From NCBI GenBank assembly GCA_009760855.2, contig WPIO01000005.1:6722001-6786000 (forward strand): a stretch of DNA of 64,000 nt. The letters run 5' to 3'. This DNA comes from Cristatella mucedo. Its lineage: Eukaryota; Bryozoa; Phylactolaemata; Cristatellidae. A program made the position numbers and the translations under genes. A model generated the notes under the pieces. That model did no database searches and was not told the origin of the DNA. It saw only the letters and a list, made by a program, of their open reading frames with translations. Of the stretch, positions 42,537 through 54,634 are shown in pieces; the stretch's first letter is position 1, and each line of letters begins with the position of its first letter.

Positions 42537-43702
42537 TTGTCGATAAAAAGGTGTCCTGTCTGCAGCGTTCTCGGCGAATTGTTTGGAGGCTTTCGAGGAG
42601 TTCACCTGAGCGGATGATGAAAGTGTGGATGCGTTTTGGTCGGACTCGAATCGGTTGGTAGGCCTAGTAGTTGGCCACTTTGTTAAGCGCTCCTTCGTTC
42701 CCGGTCTGCCGCAGGTAGCAGAGAGGCTGCAGCTTCAGGCCTCCTGCGAACTCGCGACCGTCGTAGTAAAACCGGAGGACGGGCTAGGTGCCGAATGCGG
42801 CCAGCAGCTGCTTTGTGTCCGGTACTAGCTAGAGGTTGCTGACCTAAGCACCAATGAGCTACGATGCAGTGGGCTTCCGCTATAAAGCATCGGAGCACGT
42901 GAGTCGTGACTGCTGCTCCAAATCTGCGCTCGAAGACCGTAGAAAGCACCACTAGGACTTGCGTGCTTTTTGCAGTCACGTGATCTTCCGTGGGGCTCCC
43001 CTGCAACACCTGCCTTCGTAGACGGCTCACGCGCCCCACGCGTAGGAGATGACGGCTAGGGATTTTCGAAGTCATCGAGGCGCTGCTTTTTGTCACTCTA
43101 TCAAATTTGTTCAGCCACTCGGCGAATTCCAGTAGAGCCCAGACAGCTGCGCGTTCAGCCTGGACAGCTGGCCACGAAGCTGTCGGCTGCTACCGTGGCC
43201 CCGAAAAACCGATGAGCGCGCGAGCTCCGGCGCGCTGCGGGTTTATTCGGGCGAGCCATGCTCTGTACCTTCGAAGCGCGCGCGCGCGATAGCAGTCAGC
43301 TAGCCGTCACCCTGCGTCTGCCGGGGGTGTGCTCCCAAGCACGGTTCTCCCAATCAGCGCCGCGCCGTCGTCGGAGCCGGCGGCCGTTTAAGGGAGCAGC
43401 TGAGCGAGCGCGCGTAGACTCCTCCGCACGCGCGCTCGGGTAGAGAGCGTGCGGCGGAGTATGGCCGCCGGGGACTGTCGCGCGGGCTGTCGCGCTCTAA
43501 CACTGGCCTTCGCAAGCCGCCTAGCGGTTTACTGGTTCGCGGTCGGCAGTGGAAAGTCGGCCAAGATCTGACGATCGGTTACGACTGCGAACGTCGCTGT
43601 ATCGGTCACATCTCGGAGATTGCAAATAATTGACGTAGCATTCCAACGCCACTTGGGCGAAGGTGCGGCTGCCTCGCTCTCGGCGGGTGAGCTGCGTTGT
43701 TT

Positions 43703-43788
43703 CCCTTTGCAGCAAACGTAAAGCGCCTAGAAAGAGATTGAGTTCTCTGAGGCCGCTTTATGAAGTGCACTATTATTATTATTATCAT
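43703..43788 (+). repeat. Solo group A LINE 3' tail
   Basis: CCCTTTGCAGCAAACGTAAA, the hairpin, then (ATT)n to 43784, inserted in the CpG-rich block without preceding coding LINE sequence. Confidence 0.85.
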
Positions 43789-44180
43789 CCGCACAGCTGC
43801 TTTTGCTGCATTGAAATTGTCGGCAACCGATGCGTTTTATCCGTTGTCAAGTGGGCTGTATTGCCTGTTCTGCTAGCGCCGCTCGCATCCTGGCGCTGCA
43901 GCAGGATAACCACATTCCCAACAGTGCTTCGTGGCCCGGTGCACTTTGTACGACATCTGGCTAGCGTCGTTTATTAACGAATGCCAAGGAAAGTGGAGGT
44001 GCACGCGTAACGGGTTCCCGGCGGCTCGAGAGCCGCGCGCTCGAACATCATCCTTACTCTCCAAAGAGAGACGGCGGCTTATAAAATAACTAGTGCAGCC
44101 ATTCACCTGCACTTTGGTGGCCATTCCTAGTCGCGGCTGCATCGACGAAAGGTGACATAAGGGCATAGCCGTCAGTGCTC

Positions 44181-44645
44181 TGCGACATCGCGTACGTTCA
44201 TTACGTGCAAAAACACTCGCATCGCTAATTCCGATCCCAAATCTAATCGGCAGCGAACCGGATTTAAAGGCAGAGATGAGTATCCTGTATATGCCACGGT
44301 TAGCTGATTAGAACCTCTTGGCAGCGCCGTTCAAAAGGGTTGAACGGATTCTTACATGCGTGCATCGTCGATTCTCATAGCTTCTTGTTCATTCAGAGCC
44401 ACTCAGTAAGAGAGACACTCGATGAGTACGCTCTTTTGCTCGAGCTCAACTTGGCCTAGGGAGAACGGAAGCACTCAGTGAGCTATTTACAATGACTGGG
44501 TGATATTACGATAACGCTTGCTGGATAGCTCAGCTGTCCTTGAATGCATCTAAACTTTAGCTAGAGCTGTCCGATATCTACACAGAGCGTATTGCAATTA
44601 ATTGTCTGCGATTGTACCAATCCTCTTCATTTATTCTGCTTCGTG
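44181..44645. other. Unassigned DNA
   Basis: Nothing recognised. It may include the 3' end of the hAT element that follows. Confidence 0.3.
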
Positions 44646-44649
44646 CTCT

Positions 44650-46300
44650 TCGTTATCATCAGCTGTCTCTGAGTCATTTTAATTCACTATCAAGGTGACC
44701 AGAGCCAAATTCGACAGTAGTTTGTTTTGATTCAGAAAAAGCAGCGCCTCCATGGTTCTGGGCTGCAAACTATGAAGTTGAGGACGTAACACTCGCTTTG
44801 CCATGGAGAAAAGTCTCTTCACCTCACATGATTTTGGAAGCCAGAAGCGCGTGTTGATGTACTTGCTGTATGCTTTCTTGTCTTCAACACGCTATCGCTT
44901 TAGTGCTCCCTCGGCAAAATACAAGTGGGCGTCATCATCTACAGCTTCTTCTGAGTCCTGAGCTGCAAGTAGCAACAATCGTTCAATAGCACGTTCTTCA
45001 CGAATTTTAAGTGTTCTCCTAGTTTGCTTGTATCTTGACAAAGGCCGTATCCAAATCTTTGCTGTGGATGATATCTACATCGTTGCCAAGATAGTAGTCG
45101 AAGGCAAATTCTGGATACGATTCAATTATCGATTGGAATAAAACATCCAATTCTGTCCACATGTCTCGTCGCAGAAGCGCTATCCGGATAGATTTGAAAT
45201 CGGTCAATGCTTGCTTGCGATCCCGAATATTTCTTCTCTGCCCAGCTGTGAAAATAAGTTCCGTTTTTTCCTCCTCTGCCTCATCAAGATTTGGAAGGAG
45301 TCTTTCGAAGTGCTGAAACTTATGTGGAACGCCTGTCCAGCGGGTGACGTTTGAGCAGGGATGTCATCAAGCCCAATCGACCTGATTGCTTGAGTGTTGA
45401 CAATTTCGACATGAGCTTGCCAATCAATTCCGATTCAGTTGCGAAGAATGTGCTTATGCATGCCTCAACGGCCAAATTAAAACTGTGACTGCGGAATCCT
45501 AAAAGTGGCACACCAAGAAGGTCTGCTGTTGCCTTGTTGGTTGATCAGTTTCCCAAAACACACAGAAAAGAGGGTCTAGAGACAAGTAGTACTGCTCAAG
45601 TGTCGATTTGATGAAATTCGCATGGTTCTTGGCAGTAAAATTTGTTTTGTCAAGGAGAGGTGCGAAGGCCAACAGATGAATTTCAGGATCAGCAGCATGC
45701 TTATTGCCAGGGTAGGCGGTAAATAGACCAACAAAGTGTGTCGAATTCTCAGACTAGCCATCCAACACAAGATCGAAAGTGGTAGCAATAGCGACTTGAC
45801 AGATATCTTGTTTTCCACCGCCTCCACCAGCTTGAACATATATTTCTTGAATGTTTTGACACAGATTGGTTGCATTTTTCGTATTGCTTCGCATGAGCTC
45901 TCTTTCGCAAAAGATCAATTTAAGCTAATCCATGACGATCCATTCCTGCAATTTGAATGCATTGATTGATCGACTATCAAGCATGTACTCCGAGGTGGTC
46001 TGTCCAGATACTGATTTTCCATTTCCCCTTTATGACACCTGCTGTTTCGGATTTGCCGTCTCCATGTGTTTGTTTCGCCAAGTGAAACATTTCTAGATAA
46101 CTCGGGTGCTTCTAATTGACATGGGATATCCGATTCATGTAGCCAAGCTTAATGCTTTATTTGGGAACAGTTCCACAGTTGCACTTCCACTTTTTGGCTT
46201 CAGAACCAACAAGATTCTTGCTAAAGTATAGCTGACAGACCTTTTTGTCAGGTGGGACTGTAGGACGAGAACTTAAACTTGACATCAAAGTTGTCTACCT
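44650..46300 (-). mobile_element. hAT transposase pseudogene with BED finger
   Basis: Read on the minus strand from 46300: a BED-like zinc finger (KWKCNCG at about 46180, then spaced His residues), then KTFKKYMFKLVEAVENK, a frame shift, and DLVLDG(stop)SENSTHFVGLF, the hAT catalytic-core opening. Next come PLLGFRSHSFNLAVEA (the CxxH/SHxFNL region) and, near 44830, KSCEVKRLFSMAKRVLRPQ, the C-terminal block that ends hAT transposases. At least four stops or frameshifts, so inactive. A different hAT lineage from 5745-7791. Terminal repeats not identified. Confidence 0.87.
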
Positions 46301-46489
46301 CTGAGACAAAAAATGGGGCCACCACAATTGTACCCGATTGTGCACTTGGACAATTGCGATTGGTTACAAATGATTTCTACGGATATATGCCCGGATATGA
46401 ATTTCGTTGGATCTTTTCAAATGTGAAAAGTCAATTTATGTATTTTTATGTAGTATGTATCACATGACAGAGACGAATAGGTTTGTAAC

Positions 46490-46780
46490 TTCTTACGCAA
46501 CGAAAACTACTCTCCTACTGCCGACTATGGCACATCCTTTTCAGCGGTCCTGAGCTGCTACTTCTATGCTACTTCTATGCTACTCACTACCTCAACTGCT
46601 CTCCTGACTCTGCTATGCTTCCCACTTTCTCTTTGTTGCTTGAGACGAAGTCTGTTGGCTACCAAATGCGTACCGAAAGCCGCTTAGGCTGTGAGTTCGC
46701 TATACAAAACTCTCCTGCGTAACACCCACATGGTCTTTATGACTTTGTGGAGTTACAGACGGAGATACATTACATTATAA
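46490..46780 (+). mobile_element. Group B LINE 3' end
   Basis: Matches 38930-39205 closely (SPTADYGTSFSAVL, SVGYQMRTESRLGC), with a 14-bp internal duplication of CTACTTCTATG at about 46557-46582. Ends in GACGGAGATACATTACATT. Confidence 0.92.
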
Positions 46781-46789
46781 TAATACCTT

Positions 46790-47464
46790 AATATATTACA
46801 ATAAATTTCCAAACATATTGGCATGGTCAACCAATCCCGTACAATATATTGGTATTGTCAAACGAATCAGCACAATATATTTTAGCCAATACATTGCAGT
46901 ATATTGTATCCACAATGTGTTGTTTCGAATCCTCACTGTGTAGAAGCGGGTGGTTAGATTGAGCGGCTGAAGGTCAATAATGTAGCCACCACTAGGCATG
47001 CAAACTACACCACCACTGCACATGCTACTGTAGTTTCTACTGACGGACTTCAGCTCGGATACTGGACATTTTTTTTACTATTCTGTGATAATCCTGCTGG
47101 TTGTGCTTTCGCTGTGTCGTATCTGATATTTGACAACCACCGTTGTCTGCTTGATGAGAAACTGTGTTTTGGTATAAAGGCTCAGCGTATTGAAAATGTG
47201 CTATATCATATGCCTGCTTCTTCTAATAAAATAGAAAGCTACTTATGGATTTCATGCTTGGTTTAAGGCTTGTCCTTGCAGTCTTGCCGACTTGGAGAAG
47301 CTTCCTCCTTTGTGTGCAGGGGTATGTAACAGGCTTTGATTGTAATACCATTAGGATTTCTAATTAGCGAATCATGCACTCTAATCTAAGCATTCCAGCT
47401 AAATTCGAAGGCTTGCCGATGTGACAATACGGCTTTATTTGCATGTTTTTTAGGTGAATGGATT
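46790..47464. other. Unassigned DNA
   Basis: AT-rich with repeated ATATTG/CAATAT words at 46795-46915. No gene recognised. Confidence 0.35.
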
Positions 47465-47465
47465 A

Positions 47466-47540
47466 TCCCGTGCCATATGTGAAGCGCCTGAATAGATATA
47501 AAGTTCTCTTTGGGTGCTGTACAAATGAATTATATTTTTC
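47466..47540 (+). repeat. Solo SINE-type hairpin tail
   Basis: CATATGTGAAGCGCCTGAAT, then AAGTTCTCTTTGGGTGCTGT and ACAAATGA, the SINE version of the tail, without a SINE head. It abuts the 3' side of the minus-strand LINE. Confidence 0.75.
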
Positions 47541-50260
47541 TCATTCTGATTCACAGTAACTTACGTGTCAACGTCGTTTCAAAATTCCGGCAGTAGATGT
47601 ATTAAATCCGAGAGATCTGCCTATGCTGGCCATCATACTCAATAGAGTTTCCAGATGAATTTTGATGGAGCCAATGCTAGATTGGCGAACTGCTGAAAGT
47701 AATAAAATTGTAAATTGCAATATTAGCCATCGCAGCCGTATCCATCATCAGCTGCAGTTGCCTAATGCCTTTCTGGCAGCCCAGCCAAAATAGAGTTCGA
47801 ATAATCCAGCTGGGACAAAACCGGGGAGCCTGCTGAATTCTTTTGCTAGCCAGCGTGGTGAAAAATTCCCAGAATCAGAGAAATGGATCGGATTTGATGG
47901 CGAGCTGTGGAGGCAGTCTTCCTAATGACATTTTCAAAATGTATGCATCTTTCAAAGACGACATGTTAACTCCGAGCAAACTGTGACAGTTGCACCTCAA
48001 AATATTCAAAGAGAAACATTTTCTAGTCCAGCAATGCGCTTAGTTTATCCTGAGAGTAGCAGTTCCATTGTGTTATCGTCGTTTAATTTACATAAGTTTG
48101 CCGACATTCAGGATTGAATATCTGCAGGGCAAGCATTCGGTTAATCAGTTACTGCAGCTGATTAAGACTGTTTAAAAGACAAATTCAGCGTGTATCGCTA
48201 GAATAAATGTTCAACGGGCCCAAATCACTTTTCCCAAAGTTTTGTATGAAATGAGAACTACAAAGAACCGAGAACGAATGTTTCTGGGACTTCACAGGTG
48301 ACTTTTCTGTTGGATGAGACCTAGCCTCTTAACGTGACGGATCGAACGCGACCAGAGAAGTATGACTTAAACCACACCAGACCAATCGGTTTTCTCAATT
48401 GTTCAAGTATCTTTTCGTAATCAATAGTGTCAAAGATAGCTGATAGATCCAGCAGGGCTATGGCTGCGACATGCACCGGCATAGGATGTCAATGGTGACT
48501 CAGAGGACAGCAGTTTCAGTTGAGCGGTGTCGCTTAAGACCTGAAATATTTCAGCCAAGGATAACTTTTAAGGTGAGCTGCAAGCTGGCTGCTTAACGAC
48601 AGTTGTTTGAGAAGCTTTGATAAAAAGGAAAAAATAAAATAGGTTCATAGTCAGCGACGGCCCTTGAACTTAATCGAGGCTTTTTAAGTAATATGATCTA
48701 ATAATGTCCGATTTAAAGGACTTGGATACAACTCTGTTGTCCAGAGGAGTATTAAAAATCTCAGTTTTGGCTGGGCTTAGTTTGTCTGGCGGGTAAAATC
48801 ATGGAAGCGATAGTGTGTGGTATACAGGGGTTGAGCTGTTTTACTAGACTTTAGTTACGTAGCCACACCACCGCCAAAAACTCGGGAAATTTCTCGCTGA
48901 AGGTCACACGTTATAAAACAAGAATTGCTTTAGTTTGAGGGGATTATGGAAGAATATGTGCAATCTTTTAGTGAAGAAGACTGAATTCTTGAGGTCTGAA
49001 TATTGATACTAGGGGAGTGGGGCCTTTCAATATTGGCAGATAAATTTTCCACCGTCTTTTAAATCTGGATTGTGTCACACTGGCAGGACTTCATTTTTCT
49101 AGTGAAAAAGAAGCCCAGGCTTTTCTAAGCTTCCGATTATAGACTCGGAGGAAGTCCTTGAAAATTTCTAGTTCATCATCAGACCCAGACTTCTGAAGCT
49201 GAATCTTTTAACGGAACAAAATTTGAATTTATTTTGGTAACTTTAATAAAATCTCTGAGACATGAAAAAATGCACGGTAGCATGCTCTCAAGAGCACTAT
49301 TAAGCTTTATGTTCACTGCATCAGTAAGGATATCGGGGTGTTGGCCATTTTTGCACGCCGATCAAGAAGATTTGGTTCATTAACAGATCTAATAAATTTC
49401 TCAGGATCAAAGCTTTTTTAAGTTGCTTCATTGGACGAACTTGACCTTGCCTTGTATATGCAATCGAACAGGATCAGTAAACCGGATTGAGAAGTGATCC
49501 GAGATGGTCAGCTGGCACACAATTTTGGTGTTGCAGACATCGTTAGTGATAAAAAGATTCGGAATTTCGCGGCCTAAATGAGTGGTATGAAATATGCGTT
49601 TGGCCCAATCGAAGTTCACCAGAAAGTCAAGAAATGGGCCAAGCTGGCTGTTGCTAAGGTTTTCGACGTGTACGTTGAAATTTCCTGCAATCAGTAACGG
49701 CCTATTTCATACTGATATCTTGGTGAAGAACTCAGAAAACCACTCGTTTAATGAGGTTAGACAGCCAGAAGAAGGTCGGTAAATAACCGCTGTGAAAGGC
49801 CTGGTCTAACCTGATTAACCAAATTAACCTGATTGCAACTAATTCAAGCTCTATTCCCTGAAAAACCGCAGGTATTACAGCCAAACAAGCTGCGAACAGA
49901 TATAGCAACCCTGCCGCTCAATTTTTCAGACCACATTTACTGGAAGAATAAGAACTCAGATGTGTGGTCTTCAATACACAGCCACAAGATCATGGCGTCA
50001 TCCACGTCATGGCAGCATGCATCTAACTTCTCTTGGACAGCCAGATTGCGGATAAAACCAGTTTATTTTTTTAATGAGCGGACATTTAATAGCTGACATT
50101 TAACAGGCTCTCTGACGCCTGGGTGTGGCCGACTAGAACTACTGGCGCTGCAGTATTTAGAATTATGGAGATGCAGCAGTGAGCTTAGAATTTTCCGGCT
50201 GGCTGATATTGCATGTCCACGTGGATCGTCCATCTGCCGGCATTTTAATGCTCTCAAGTG
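47540..50260 (-). mobile_element. Old CR1/L2-like LINE, endonuclease to RT
   Basis: Minus strand from 50260: VKCQLLNVRSLKK (start of an APE endonuclease), then VIYRPSSGC (49790), AGNFNVHVENLSN (49690, cf. GDFN) and a SDHFSIRFTDPV block (49480). After a linker come HRSTETAVL (48515), RT motif A IALLDLSAIFDTIDYEKILE (48470-48410), VWFKSYFSGRVRSV, and a decayed CKLNDDNTMELLL (48110). Stops are frequent throughout. About 2.7 kb, the most complete domain order here apart from 51690-54780. The C-terminal end is diffuse. Confidence 0.85.
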
Positions 50261-50862
50261 AAGTATTCACTTTGTGAGATAGCCGTCGCTTCAAACAAGA
50301 GTCCTCATTGCTTCGCGCGCTACACCATGACTACGGTGCACTTGCAGCACACCGAACCATTTACTATCAGTAGCGTCTTGAAGCCGTGCAGGTGCCACAA
50401 AAACATCGCAAAAAAGTAACTATCTCCGTATTAGCACTGAAGTTGCAAAGTGGGTCGTAAGGCAGAGAGTGCATGCTGCTGGAATGCCATAGCCATCCTG
50501 AAAAAAACTCTTTTAGTTCACAATACGGTGAATTCTACGCCTAACCTTGTGCATTAATTCGTTATATAACAACACTGGCCTGCAAATGAAGAATTTTTTC
50601 AGATGTTTTCCATCTAGCAAATTAATCAAGTAAATTGTGGATGCTCTTTCAGAATGGCTAACTCTTTTTAAACCAGCACTTCAAGATTTTTAACAGCTCG
50701 CATTTTCATTTTACATTAAGTTCACATGCAATGCGTAAAGTTTTTAAAAATTCGTTTAATAACAATATCATCCAGGCTATGTATAATCTAAACCTAAGTC
50801 TTCCTTCATTTAGTAAAATGCTATTAAAATTGCCTATCCCTCGGCTATCGGCTTAGCTCAGC
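50261..50862. other. Unassigned DNA
   Basis: Nothing recognised; AT-rich. Confidence 0.35.
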
Positions 50863-50864
50863 AG

Positions 50865-51490
50865 CTGGATTGTGGGGCTACAGGCTTTAACATTAATCGG
50901 CCATCGTGTTAACACTCCAGTGGCCTCGATATCTAAGCTCCACTTTACGTATGTCCTGATGAAACGCCTCAGCCTTTTCCTCACTGAATACTCTCTTAAA
51001 TTTTATGGGAACTATTCAAGTTAAGATCTAAGAAAACGTATCTTAACATTCACTCTGCAGCCAAGTGCCTCATAGCCTTGAATCATATTCTCAACGATTC
51101 GCGGGTAGTGAGCAGACTGGTAATTGCCGATAAAGTTCTCTACCATTGACTTCAATCCATTTCAGGCCTGCAACTCTAACCCGGTTATTTGATTTGCAAA
51201 CTGTGTGTCTTTGAACAGTACTAAGATTTGCAAACCAACTTAAGTGTCCGCTTTTATCTTCGATTCTCCAATTTTAAGAGACTCTCTGTTAAGTACTTAC
51301 AGATACTACCGTCTTGGCTCAGAGATTGTACATGGCTTTTCTTGAGTCCAATCTGTATGTCCAAAGAAGGAAATAGCACTTTCTTGCTATCAATAACAGG
51401 AGGCTCTCGGACGCTATCACGCTCTGGCCAGTCTTTCTTTCAGATAATGAAGAGCATCAGCTTAACTATCTCACAGACATAAAAAAGCAC
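50865..51490 (-). pseudogene. Pseudogene of a conserved multicopy animal protein family (FHQDI/RYRGHW)
   Basis: From 51490 on the minus strand: KDWPERDSVREPPVIDSKKV, LDIQIGLKKSHVQSLSQDGS, KYLTES, then after frame changes KIKADT, FKDTQFANQ, MVENFIGNYQS, YEALGCRVNVKIRFLRS and finally EAFHQDIRKVELRYRGHWSV with MAD. This is the order of a protein family I know only as an unnamed, often multicopy set in insects, cnidarians and others (typical words: HIKLG, ENFLGN, FHQDI, RYQGxW). At least five stops or frameshifts break it. No function is known to me; its multicopy nature suggests a link with mobile elements. Confidence 0.65.
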
Positions 51491-53063
51491 GGATACTTTG
51501 TGTAGCCACGTTGAAGTCCAAGCACAAGGGCAGCAACCTTTAACTCACCACAGACCTGCCACTAATATTGACCACTTATATTTCATAGAGGAGAATTTTC
51601 AGGCTTCCGTAAGTCTCTTTCAACTCTAAAATAAAAATATCCAATCGACAAATAATGAAATTTGTTTTCACTATTACGTAAAACTCCCTTAATAATACTG
51701 CTGTAAGTGGCAGATTTGACTGTGAAGCTGATGTGGTTGTCTAATGAAAGGTCATTTTTAACAGGACGCCTAGATTTCGTGCACATTCAACAGAGTATAT
51801 GTTGGCAGAGCCGATTGTGAGCGGTTAACCTTTTCAATTTCTGAGTCACACTTGGTTTGCCCATAGCCACTAAGTTGGTTTTATCATCATTCAATCTAAG
51901 AAAGCTCGCTTCAATTTGCGAATGCCATCAATACATGCTGCAAGGGAATTGAGAAATTCAACGTGTTTGAGGGATGAGAGGGTTCAAAGCAAACGTACAA
52001 CTGAGTTTCTTCTGCACAGAAGTGAAAGCCTAGATTTTTCCTGGCAATCAGATCAGCTAGAGAGAGAGAGAGAGTATAAACAGTGAACAGAACGGGACCA
52101 AGCACAAAGCCCTGAGGTACCCCATATTTCAGAGGTTCCTCCGATAATCTGCGTCCATTCACATCAATACTCTGGAGTCTCCCACTGATATTTTATCTGA
52201 GCCATTGCAATGCAGTACCAGTGCTGCCGAGGCGGTACGAGGTGCGCTCAAAAAGAACTTGGCGATTGTTATTTATCAAAATCTGCCAAAGATCGAACAA
52301 AACAAGCAGAGAGACTCTGCTTAAGTCTCAATTCCTAGTCAGTGCGTTATGCACTTTAAGCAATTCAGACTCTCCTTGTTAAGCTATTAGGTTTAAAACC
52401 TGGCTGCAACTTATTGACTAAGCGAGAAGTTTCAAAATATGAGTTCAGCAGGTCCACCACCAATTTTTCCATTGTCTTTTATAGGAGCGGTAAGAAAGAG
52501 ACTGAGCATAAGTTACTAAAGTTATTTTCGTTTATTTTTGCTGTCTTTAGCAGTGGCTGACTACAGCCTTTATGAAACATGCTCGGATATAACCAGAGTC
52601 TAATGACATATGTATAATGTCAGTTAAGCATAGCTGCAGTAGATCTATGCATCATAGAAGAATAAAAGTGAGAATAGGGTCTAAAGGACTAGTCGTCTTA
52701 GCTGACTAGGATATGAACTTCAGGATGAGGTTGCTTGTGACCTCCTTGAATCAAGACCTTGAGAAGCTACACGGAATTTATGGTCATGATTCCAGAAGGT
52801 ATACTGCCACCCTCGGTGTAGACTACTTGAGCTTGGCTGTCTGGTTGACAAAGAAGTTAGAGAAGCGATCAGCTGCATCATCACACGGTTCACTAGGTAA
52901 GGCGCTAACCTGAGAGTGGTTATGGAGGTGGTTGTTTGCTGACATCAGCAAGTTCGGATTGTGCATCTGTGATTCAACAATTTTTTTATAGATGCTACCT
53001 TTTGCAATTGCTAGGATCGATGGGTATGACCGACAGTAGCCGTCATATGCTTGTCGGGAGGCG

Positions 53064-53206
53064 AGCTGGTTTGGCCCAGTGAATAAGGTGCTCGCCCCGA
53101 CCAAGGTCTGGCCGAGGTCGCTGGCTCTAGGCCTGAAGCGTATGTGAAGCGCCTGAATAGAGATTAAGTTCTCTTAGGGCGCTATACAAATGACTTATAT
53201 TTATTT
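53064..53206 (+). mobile_element. tRNA-derived SINE, copy 3 (inserted in LINE)
   Basis: GCTGGTTTGGCCCAGTGAAT opens it (A box TGGCCCAGTGA), with a B-box region GGTCGCTGGCTCTAGGCC. The tail is GTGAAGCGCCTGAATAGAGA, TTAAGTTCTCTTAGGGCGC, TATACAAATGA. The host LINE linker continues on both sides. Confidence 0.87.
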
Positions 53207-53514
53207 ATCTTCTGTATTTTTTCTCAATTTGCACTTAATTGACAGAGCTATTAATAGTTTATTGTCTGAGGTAAATCATAAGCAGTCCGGGCTAGGTCAT
53301 ACATTGGGCTTAGTCAGAGGTAAAAAATCATCAAACATGTCAGCTACTGTCGTATTTTAGCATTCTACAGACGACGGTAGGTCGGAAGGGAAACTGAGCA
53401 GCCGGAGCAAAAAAAATTTTCTCGCACGGACATCATCGATGTCAAGGGTCTTGAGGTTTTGCGATTCACATGCGACTCTAAATTTAGAGGATGGTTCACA
53501 CTGTGGACAGAATA

Positions 53515-53602
53515 ATAATAATAATACATTTTACATTTATATAGCACTCTCAGAGAACTTAATCTCTTTTAGGCACTCTACATATGCTCCAAAGGAAGCA
53601 GG
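53515..53602 (-). repeat. Hairpin tail with (ATT)n, inverted
   Basis: On the minus strand: CATATGTAGAGTGCCTAAAA, AGATTAAGTTCTCTGAGAGT, GCTATATAAATG, then (ATT)n. It combines SINE-like (TATAxAAATG) and LINE-like (ATTn) features, and separates two parts of the 51690-54780 LINE. Confidence 0.8.
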
Positions 53603-54244
53603 GTTTTATTGGTAAAGAACACGAGATACCGACAACCTCTTATTAACCACAACCAAGGCTTACCTACAGCTCTTGCACAGACGATGGACGACAAGAGATG
53701 AATGCAAATAAAACCATGAGGCACTCAAAACTTAGTGTCCTGCTTGAACTGCATCAGCACCTGTTGTCTCCTTATCAGCAAGACCGGGTGTTCGGTTTGA
53801 CAGCTACGCATATTCAGATATTCATAATTGGGTAATGGTATGTGATAATATCATGCAGTTGAAGGAAGAAGGCTGGTCGACTTATTTACCTCCGATATGA
53901 GTAGAGCTACGCACAGGAGCCACGAGTGAAAATGAGTCAGCCAGTGCACGAAATTCGGAGGTGAATGAGTCAGAGAGGTTATCAAAATGAGTGTTGAAGC
54001 TATCCACAATGATGAAAGATCAATTTAGTTCACATTGAGTCTAAATGCGATCAAAGAAATCCGCGAGAAAGCAGGACTTTGAACCGGGGGGCTATAGACT
54101 CCTGCCACCATTGGTAGCTTGTTGTCGCATGACCTCAAAACAATAGATTCTAAAGACGGCTTCGATGGAACCGCAAACTGCTTGAAACTTAAGGATGAGC
54201 GTTAGATAGCGGTGATTCAGCCACCAATTTTGATTCATCTAGAG

Positions 54245-54634
54245 CAGAGGTTGGCCAACTCCGGCCTCTAGGCCAGATACGACTTAGCTAGTACTCCATT
54301 CCGGCCTAGTGCCTCCTCAGCTATTCACTGTTGGATGTGGCCTAATCGAATTGTCGCCGTTTTGCTCCCCTTCATTACTGATGGTTGTTGTTCAAGCTGT
54401 GGCCCTCGTTTAGTTTTAGAACTGGCGTGAGGTGCTAAGTACGTAATAGAGGCGCCGGACTGGGGAGAGATGATAAATGTCTACCACTTTAATTGCCGTC
54501 CATTCGTATCAGTGCATGTGTTGCGACAGTTTGTTTTTTTAATCTTGCCACACCTACTCAGCCGGCCTGGCAGTGCGCGTGCCTTCTTGACCTCCTGAAA
54601 TGGCCTAGTAGTCCGAAAGAATTTCTGACCCCTT
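54245..54634. mobile_element. Non-autonomous hAT-type element, 390 bp
   Basis: Begins CAGAGGTTGGCCAACTCCGG and contains GGCC-rich phrases, like hAT ends. The right end reads inward as AAGGGGTCAGAAATTC. The flanks ATCTAGAG (54237-54244) and ATCTAGGG (54635-54642) match at 7 of 8 bases, the length hAT transposases duplicate. LINE endonuclease sequence continues on both sides. Confidence 0.8.

Larger units (their letters stand above)
42100..44180. other. GC- and CpG-rich block
   Basis: The densest CpG region in the window, including a (CG)n run at 43276-43288 and many CGCG words to 43500. The surroundings are AT-rich. It might be a promoter-associated island or a GC-rich repeat. Several long open frames on both strands overlap each other, as expected when stops are scarce. 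Confidence 0.55.

Noticed and set aside
42683..43096. 137-codon minus-strand open frame, Arg/Ala/Leu-rich
   Set aside because: Composition follows GC content; no domain, start context or splice support.
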